A stretch of DNA of 10,956 nt from a bacterium (lineage in GTDB: Bacteria > Bacillota_I > Bacilli_A > RFN20 > UBA1709): assembly GCA_012511355.1 (NCBI GenBank), contig JAAZGG010000070.1, positions 1 to 10,956 on the forward strand, in the 5' to 3' direction. Position numbers and translations under genes: made by a program. Positions 7,621-10,956 of the stretch are shown in pieces (within the stretch, counting starts at the first letter, position 1; each line of letters begins with the position of its first letter). The notes below the pieces were generated by a model. It saw only the letters and a program-made list of their open reading frames with translations. It did no database searches and was not told the DNA's origin.

Positions 7621-7641
7621 CTAAGCTTGTTAAGGTTTTTT
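7604..7641 (+). terminator. Orphan terminator-like hairpin in the divergent gap
   Basis: On the plus strand AACCTT (7604-7609) pairs with AAGGTT (7632-7637). Inside it AGGCTT (7612-7617) pairs with AAGCTT (7623-7628, one G-U) around a five-base loop. The stem is followed by a run of six T (7636-7641). It looks like a plus-strand Rho-independent terminator, although no plus-strand gene lies before it. It could stop antisense transcription leaving gatC/gatA, or act on the minus strand as a leader structure for gatC. Confidence 0.4.
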
Positions 7642-7652
7642 ATGTTTTCTTG

Positions 7653-7681
7653 TTGGTTGTCAATTTAAAATAATGTATAAT
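7653..7681 (+). promoter_or_regulatory. Promoter for the PH-domain gene and the phosphorylase gene
   Basis: A consensus TATAAT at 7676-7681 lies 26 bases before the ATG at 7708. The best -35 at 17-base spacing is TTGGTT (7653-7658), which matches only its first half; a better hexamer TTGTCA (7657-7662) is too close. It faces away from the gatC promoter region and probably drives both plus-strand genes, since none is convincing before the second. Confidence 0.65.
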
Positions 7682-7692
7682 AATAACACCAC

Positions 7693-7698
7693 GAGGTG
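7693..7698 (+). promoter_or_regulatory. Ribosome binding site deciding the start of the PH-domain gene
   Basis: GAGGTG lies nine bases before the ATG at 7708-7710. Its own last three bases form an in-frame GTG at 7696 that would add four residues. Since that GTG is part of the SD itself and has no SD before it, the ATG is the likely start. Confidence 0.75.
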
Positions 7699-7707
7699 AA
7701 ACACATT

Positions 7708-8187
7708 ATGGTTACTATGCGTTCAAAAAAAGATATAGGTACTATATTCATTTATTTTTTAATTGTTATTTTAGGTTGCTGTGTCCTGATACTTGGTCTT
7801 AGTAAACTGAGAATTGCCGAGGGCTGGTATGAATATACGGAGGGCGCTTTCTTTAGTTTAATTGGAATCGCCACTCCTTTAGCTATGCTTTATGCTTTGC
7901 TTAGAACTAAATATGTTTTTAATGAAAAAGAATTAGAATTAAAGTCTGGACTCTTTAAAGTCACTCTTGCTTACGCCGATATCTTCGTTATTAAAGATTC
8001 AAGGCGTTTTTTCGCCCTTTATTCTCTATCTAGCGATCGTTTTGAAATAACTTTTAAAGACAAAAATAACGCTTCTAAACCTTGGGGCCATTATTACGTG
8101 TCGCCTGTTGATAAAAACGAGTTTATTAAAGAATTACGTAAACACTGCAAACATGTAAAGGTTGTTCGTGCACCTGGTATGGAATAA
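7708..8187 (+). CDS. Two-TM membrane protein with a C-terminal bacterial PH-like domain
   Basis: The 159-residue protein begins with two hydrophobic segments, at about residues 11-31 and 47-65, joined by a short polar loop containing GWYEYTEG. A soluble domain follows (about 67-145) with the wording KYVFNEKELELKSGLFKVTLAYADI, then ALYSLSSDRFEITF and YYVSPVDKNEFIKEL. This order (short strands with SG-L-F, then a Ser-Asp-Arg strand and a closing SP-D-K-x-x-F helix) resembles the bacterial PH domains of the PF06713 (bPH_4/DUF1200) type, as in B. subtilis YyaB. Such domains likely mediate membrane-side contacts; no specific role is known to me. The start at ATG 7708 follows the SD GAGGTG. It is divergent from gatC and 60 bases upstream of the phosphorylase gene, probably in one transcript. 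The stop is TAA. The C-terminus is basic (HCKHVKVVR). Confidence 0.75.
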   Translation: MVTMRSKKDIGTIFIYFLIVILGCCVLILGLSKLRIAEGWYEYTEGAFFSLIGIATPLAMLYALLRTKYVFNEKELELKSGLFKVTLAYADIFVIKDSRRFFALYSLSSDRFEITFKDKNNASKPWGHYYVSPVDKNEFIKELRKHCKHVKVVRAPGME

Positions 8188-8230
8188 CAAAATTGACAGC
8201 TGCTTTGATAGTAAGCACGAACAAAACAGC
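8162..8230 (+). repeat. Overlapping inverted repeats before the phosphorylase gene
   Basis: TTGTTCGTGC (8162-8171, within the end of the PH-domain gene) is perfectly complementary to GCACGAACAA (8215-8224). A second pair, GCTGCTTTG (8199-8207) and CAAAACAGC (8222-8230), matches at 8 of 9 positions. The two share bases 8222-8224, so they cannot both fully form. They end four bases before the SD of the phosphorylase gene. Function is unproven; a single 10-bp pair at this range is not rare by chance. Confidence 0.35.
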
Positions 8231-8247
8231 AATAAGGAAGGGTAATT

Positions 8248-9069
8248 ATGTATTCTAAAATTGATCAAGCCAGTGACTATTTACGACAAATTATCAAAAT
8301 AACACCAAGTGTTGTAGTGGTCCTAAGCCACGGACTCATTAATTTCTTTAAAGACATTCAAGTAGCGGTAGAAATTAATTTTGCCGACATTCCTAATTTC
8401 CCTGTTAGCAAAATAGAAGGCCATGATAATAAACTAACCTACGGTATTGTTGATAATAAATATGTTTTATTGATGAAAGATCGCTTGCATCGTTATGAGG
8501 GCTTTTCCGAGGAAGAATTAGCCTTCCCCTACCGAGTTTTCGCTAACCTAGGTATTAAAAACATCATTCTAACCAATGGTGTTGGGGCTATTAATGAAGA
8601 TCTCAAGGTTGGAGATATTGTTTTGATTCGCGATCATATCTCCTTCTTTGCTCCAAACATTTTGAAAGGCGATAACTACAGTCGCTTTGGCCATCAATTC
8701 CCCGATATGACCAATGTCTATACGACCGCGATGCGTAATCGGGTCTTGTTATCAGCTCAAGCCATCGGCTTTAATCTTAAAGAATGTGTTTACTGCTTCT
8801 TGCCAGGTCCCAACTATGAGAGCCCTAGTGAAATGCGGGCTTTAAAAGTTATGGGGGCCGATGTTGTGGGAATGGCTATTGTACCTGAGGCCATTGTTTG
8901 CTGCCACGCTGGAATGAATATTGCTGGCGTTTGTCTGGTAACTAATAAAGCCGCGGGACATACCACTCGTCCCTTAACTAATCGAGAAATTATAAGAGCT
9001 AGTACCAGATGTAAAGACGATGTCGAAATGTTGGTTCGCGCTATTCTTAAAGACATACCAAAAGGCTAA
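8248..9069 (+). CDS. Purine nucleoside phosphorylase homologue (trimeric PNP type) with altered phosphate site
   Basis: Family members split purine nucleosides with phosphate into base and ribose-1-phosphate. The 273 residues align along their whole length with human PNP by eye. Residues kept include His59 (GH; human His64), Arg79, His81 and Tyr83-Glu84 in DRLHRYEG (human 84-89), Asn110, Glu191 in GPNYES (base-binding Glu201), Met209, and Thr232-Asn233 (242-243). Residues changed are the phosphate loop GSGLG, which reads SHGLI so that human Ser33 becomes His28; Ser220, which becomes Ala210 in GMAIVPE; Gly before Arg79, which becomes Asp; NAAGG, which reads NGVGA; and His257, which becomes Arg246. 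The fold and base pocket look intact while phosphate binding looks altered, so activity or substrate may differ. The ATG follows AAGGAAGGG. The TAA stop lies inside the bidirectional terminator. No own promoter is evident. Confidence 0.88.
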   Translation: MYSKIDQASDYLRQIIKITPSVVVVLSHGLINFFKDIQVAVEINFADIPNFPVSKIEGHDNKLTYGIVDNKYVLLMKDRLHRYEGFSEEELAFPYRVFANLGIKNIILTNGVGAINEDLKVGDIVLIRDHISFFAPNILKGDNYSRFGHQFPDMTNVYTTAMRNRVLLSAQAIGFNLKECVYCFLPGPNYESPSEMRALKVMGADVVGMAIVPEAIVCCHAGMNIAGVCLVTNKAAGHTTRPLTNREIIRASTRCKDDVEMLVRAILKDIPKG

Positions 9070-9091
9070 GGTTTAAACCCTAGCCTTTTTT
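9060..9091. terminator. Bidirectional terminator shared by the phosphorylase gene and nfnB
   Basis: Arms 9061-9074 and 9075-9088 pair over 14 positions with one mismatch, centred on TTTAAA. On the plus strand the stem is followed by six T in total (9086-9091); on the minus strand it is followed by four (9060-9063). Both stop codons lie inside it, TAA at 9067-9069 on the plus strand and TAA at 9073-9075 on the minus strand, leaving only three bases between the two genes. It should work best for the plus-strand unit. Confidence 0.8.
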
Positions 9092-10464
9092 CTTAAACTT
9101 TCATCAATTGCTTTCGCCGCTTTCTTTCCGGCCCCCATGGCTAGAATAATAGTTGCGGCTCCACTGACGACATCACCACCGGCATAGACCCCTTCACGAC
9201 TGGTCATGCCTTTTTCGTCAACAATAATACCTCCCCATTTTTCACTTTTTAAACCTTCCGTTGTTTGAGCAATAAGCGGATTAGGATTATTACCAATAGC
9301 TACCACCACCGTATCTACTGGGATAATATGTTCACTACCTAGAATAGGTACTGGTGAAGGTCGACCACTAGCATCAACTTCTCCTAGTTGCATTTTAACG
9401 ACCTTAATTCCCGTTACACGCCCTTCTTTGTTGGCTAGAATCTCTACGGTATTGGTTAAAAGTTCAAACTGAACTCCCTCTTCTAAGGCGTGTTCAACTT
9501 CTTCAACCCGGGCTGGCATTTCCTTGCGACCCCGACGATAGATAACGTAGACTTCCTCTACTCCTAAACGCAGGGCACTTCTAGCGGCATCCATCGCCAC
9601 ATTCCCGCCACCCAAAACAGCGACTCTTTTGCCAACTCTTATCGGGGTATCATATTCAGGAAATTTATAAGCTTTCATCAAATTAATCCTTGTTAAAAAT
9701 TCATTGGCTGAATAAACTCCTAAAGAATCTTCACCAGGAACTCCCTGCCATTTGGGTAAGCCTGCTCCCGTTCCTACATAAACGGCTTGAAACCCTTCTT
9801 TTAATAATTCATCTATGCTTATACTGCGACCAACTACGACATTAGTGATTATCTTAACGCCTAAAGCGCGAATTTTCGCAATTTCGGCTTCAACTAAAAC
9901 TTTAGGCAATCTAAATTCAGGAATACCATAAACTAGAACGCCTCCCGCCGTATGCAGCGCTTCAAATATCGTAACATCATAACCCCTTTTCGCTAGTTCA
10001 CCTGCACAGGTAAGGCCTGAGGGTCCCGATCCAACAATTGCCACTTTTTTGCCGTTACTCTTCTCTTTAATAACTTTGTCTTCTCTGTTTAAAGTGTAAT
10101 CAGCCACAAATCTTTCTAAATAGCCTATTGCTACTGCTTCACCCTTTAAGCCACGGACACATTTAGCTTCACATTGGCTTTCTTGGGGACAAACACGACC
10201 GCAAATAGCGGGCAAAGAATTGTTCTCTTTGATAATATTGGCCGCTTCAACAAAATCCCCCTGCTTAATCTTGTTAATAAAGCTAGGGATATTAACCGCC
10301 ACTGGACAGCCCTCTACACAACGCGGATTCTTACAATCCAAACAACGCATGGATTCGTCTATCGCCATCTCTTTAGTGTAACCTAAAGCCACCTCTTCAA
10401 AATTCTTTTTCCGCTTTTCGGCTTCTTGACTTGGCATGGGGTTTTTAGTTAAACGCTTATTCAT
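9073..10464 (-). CDS. nfnB: NADPH-binding flavoprotein subunit, NfnB / GltD-like (SudA family)
   Basis: The 463-residue protein has the domain order of glutamate synthase small-subunit relatives. An N-terminal double [4Fe-4S] region has eight cysteines (41, 44, 49, 53 and 88, 92, 98, 102), an FAD-binding GSGPSG at about 145-150 follows, and an inserted NADP(H)-binding domain carries GGGNVAMDAA and YRRGRKEMPA. The FAD fold then closes near the C-terminus (YAGGDVVSGAATIILAMGAG). Because the gene directly upstream is an NfnA-type FAD/[2Fe-2S] subunit and no GltB large subunit is seen, the best reading is NfnB of the NADH-dependent ferredoxin:NADP+ oxidoreductase, which bifurcates electrons from NADPH to ferredoxin and NAD+. 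GltD or sulfide dehydrogenase subunit remains possible. The ATG (10462-10464) directly follows the upstream TAA (TAAATG), with GGGGAGGG as SD. The stop lies in the shared terminator. Confidence 0.88.
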   Translation of the reverse strand: MNKRLTKNPMPSQEAEKRKKNFEEVALGYTKEMAIDESMRCLDCKNPRCVEGCPVAVNIPSFINKIKQGDFVEAANIIKENNSLPAICGRVCPQESQCEAKCVRGLKGEAVAIGYLERFVADYTLNREDKVIKEKSNGKKVAIVGSGPSGLTCAGELAKRGYDVTIFEALHTAGGVLVYGIPEFRLPKVLVEAEIAKIRALGVKIITNVVVGRSISIDELLKEGFQAVYVGTGAGLPKWQGVPGEDSLGVYSANEFLTRINLMKAYKFPEYDTPIRVGKRVAVLGGGNVAMDAARSALRLGVEEVYVIYRRGRKEMPARVEEVEHALEEGVQFELLTNTVEILANKEGRVTGIKVVKMQLGEVDASGRPSPVPILGSEHIIPVDTVVVAIGNNPNPLIAQTTEGLKSEKWGGIIVDEKGMTSREGVYAGGDVVSGAATIILAMGAGKKAAKAIDESLRKKARV

Positions 10465-10956
10465 TTATTCTCCCTCCCCACCTAGGCGACAGATCGTCTT
10501 TTTATCAGCGATGGCCTCTTCTTCTTGATACATTTTATTACGCGCGATGGCCTCTAAAAAATCAACCTGATGACCATCAAATTCTGGGCCATCAACACAG
10601 GCAAATTTAACTTTACCATTAACTTTAATTCGACAGCTTCCACACATCCCTGTTCCATCAACCATTATGGAATTCATAGAAACAACGGTTTTAATTTTAT
10701 GATTTCTAGTAATATCACTAACAACTTTCATCATCATTAAAGGACCGATGGCAATAACAACATCATAAGTCTTTGTTGATAATTTTTCTTGCAAGGCATC
10801 CGTAACTAAACCTTGATTACCGTTACTACCATCGTCGGTTTTTATCACCAGTGAACTTGAAACTTTTTTAAACTCTTCTTCTAAAATAATTAAATCTTTA
10901 TTTCTAAAGCCAACTATAACATCAACTTCCGCACCTAACTCATGCAAGGCTTTGGC
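10465..10956 (-). CDS. nfnA: NfnA-type FAD/NAD-binding [2Fe-2S] subunit, C-terminal part (truncated by window edge)
   Basis: Only the last 163 residues are in the window; the reading frame is open to the right edge (…AKALHELGAEVDVIVGFR), so the true start and the FAD-binding N-terminal domain lie outside. Family members are about 280 residues long. Visible are the end of the NAD-binding ferredoxin-reductase-like domain (VDVIVGFRNKD, VVIAIGPLMMMKVV) and a cluster motif DGTGMCGSCR with a later ACVDGPEFDGHQVDF. Three cysteines and an Asp occupy the positions where the PyrK-type relative has four cysteines. An Asp plus three Cys ligand set is what is described for the [2Fe-2S] cluster of T. maritima NfnA, which supports NfnA over PyrK. 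It abuts nfnB with no spacer, so the two are co-translated. The TTG at 10945-10947 is an internal Leu codon, not a start. Confidence 0.88.
   Translation of the reverse strand, partial: AKALHELGAEVDVIVGFRNKDLIILEEEFKKVSSSLVIKTDDGSNGNQGLVTDALQEKLSTKTYDVVIAIGPLMMMKVVSDITRNHKIKTVVSMNSIMVDGTGMCGSCRIKVNGKVKFACVDGPEFDGHQVDFLEAIARNKMYQEEEAIADKKTICRLGGEGE

Noticed and set aside
7567..7680. T-box leader for gatC
   Set aside because: There is no T-box consensus sequence and the leader is too short for the specifier domain.
7696..7707. GTG start for the PH-domain protein
   Set aside because: The GTG is part of the ribosome binding site GAGGTG that serves the ATG at 7708.
8193..8221. Promoter directly before the phosphorylase gene, from a perfect TTGACA at 8193-8198
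   Set aside because: No acceptable -10 lies 15-19 bases downstream (the 17-base position reads CACGAA).
8188..8247. Purine riboswitch before the phosphorylase gene
   Set aside because: The 60-base gap is short, and I see no three-way junction core or terminator/antiterminator pair of the purine class.
10941..10947. Start of nfnA at the TTG at 10945-10947
   Set aside because: The frame stays open to the window edge and the protein would lack its FAD-binding domain, so this is an internal Leu codon.
1..10956. Mobile elements, CRISPR arrays, tRNA or rRNA genes
   Set aside because: No transposase, integrase, direct-repeat array, terminal inverted repeats or RNA gene signature was seen on either strand.

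Overview
The window is a compact, low-GC bacterial chromosome segment of ordinary housekeeping genes with very short gaps. It holds 11 protein genes and no RNA gene, mobile element or CRISPR array, and no gene-free stretch exceeds 150 bases. Gene content and wording point to a Bacillota lineage, probably on the Bacilli/Erysipelotrichales/Mollicutes-related side. The signs are gatCAB in that order, a GatA with Mycoplasma-like motifs, strong AGGAGG-type ribosome binding sites, sigma-A-type promoters and U-tailed hairpin terminators. A DUF368 (PopT-type) membrane protein implies an undecaprenyl-phosphate cycle, and a probable NfnAB pair implies anaerobic metabolism. All 19 tryptophans I counted are TGG and all 11 stops are TAA or TAG, so a Mycoplasma-type UGA=Trp code gets no support. 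The exact taxon is inference.

Layout from left to right. Positions 3-2303 (minus): gap then pgk, the lower-glycolysis pair, transcribed from a clear promoter at 2343-2371, with a GC-rich hairpin plus T6 lying directly in front of the pgk ribosome binding site. Positions 2402-7566 (minus): one operon gatC-gatA-gatB-popT-like-GNAT, with gaps of +1, -1, 13 and 13 bases, a candidate promoter at 7591-7620 and a perfect 9-bp terminator stem at the end of the GNAT gene. Positions 7708-9069 (plus): a small island of two genes, a two-TM protein with a bacterial PH-like domain and a divergent purine nucleoside phosphorylase homologue. It starts from a TATAAT box at 7676-7681 and ends in a bidirectional terminator. 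Positions 9073-10956 (minus): nfnB preceded by the 3' part of nfnA, whose start lies beyond the right edge.

How the genes work together. Gap and Pgk carry triose phosphate to 3-phosphoglycerate with NADH and ATP yield. NfnAB would exchange electrons between NADH, ferredoxin and NADP+. GatCAB converts misacylated Glu-tRNA(Gln) (and often Asp-tRNA(Asn)) to the amide form. The DUF368 protein would recycle undecaprenyl phosphate for envelope synthesis. The nucleoside phosphorylase homologue would belong to purine salvage, but it has lost both serines that bind phosphate in the human enzyme and is the oddest protein here. I found no clear evidence of a novel multi-gene system. The points most worth following are the altered phosphorylase, the terminator-to-SD junction at gap/pgk, the DUF368 gene inside the gat operon, and the structured divergent region at 7567-7707.
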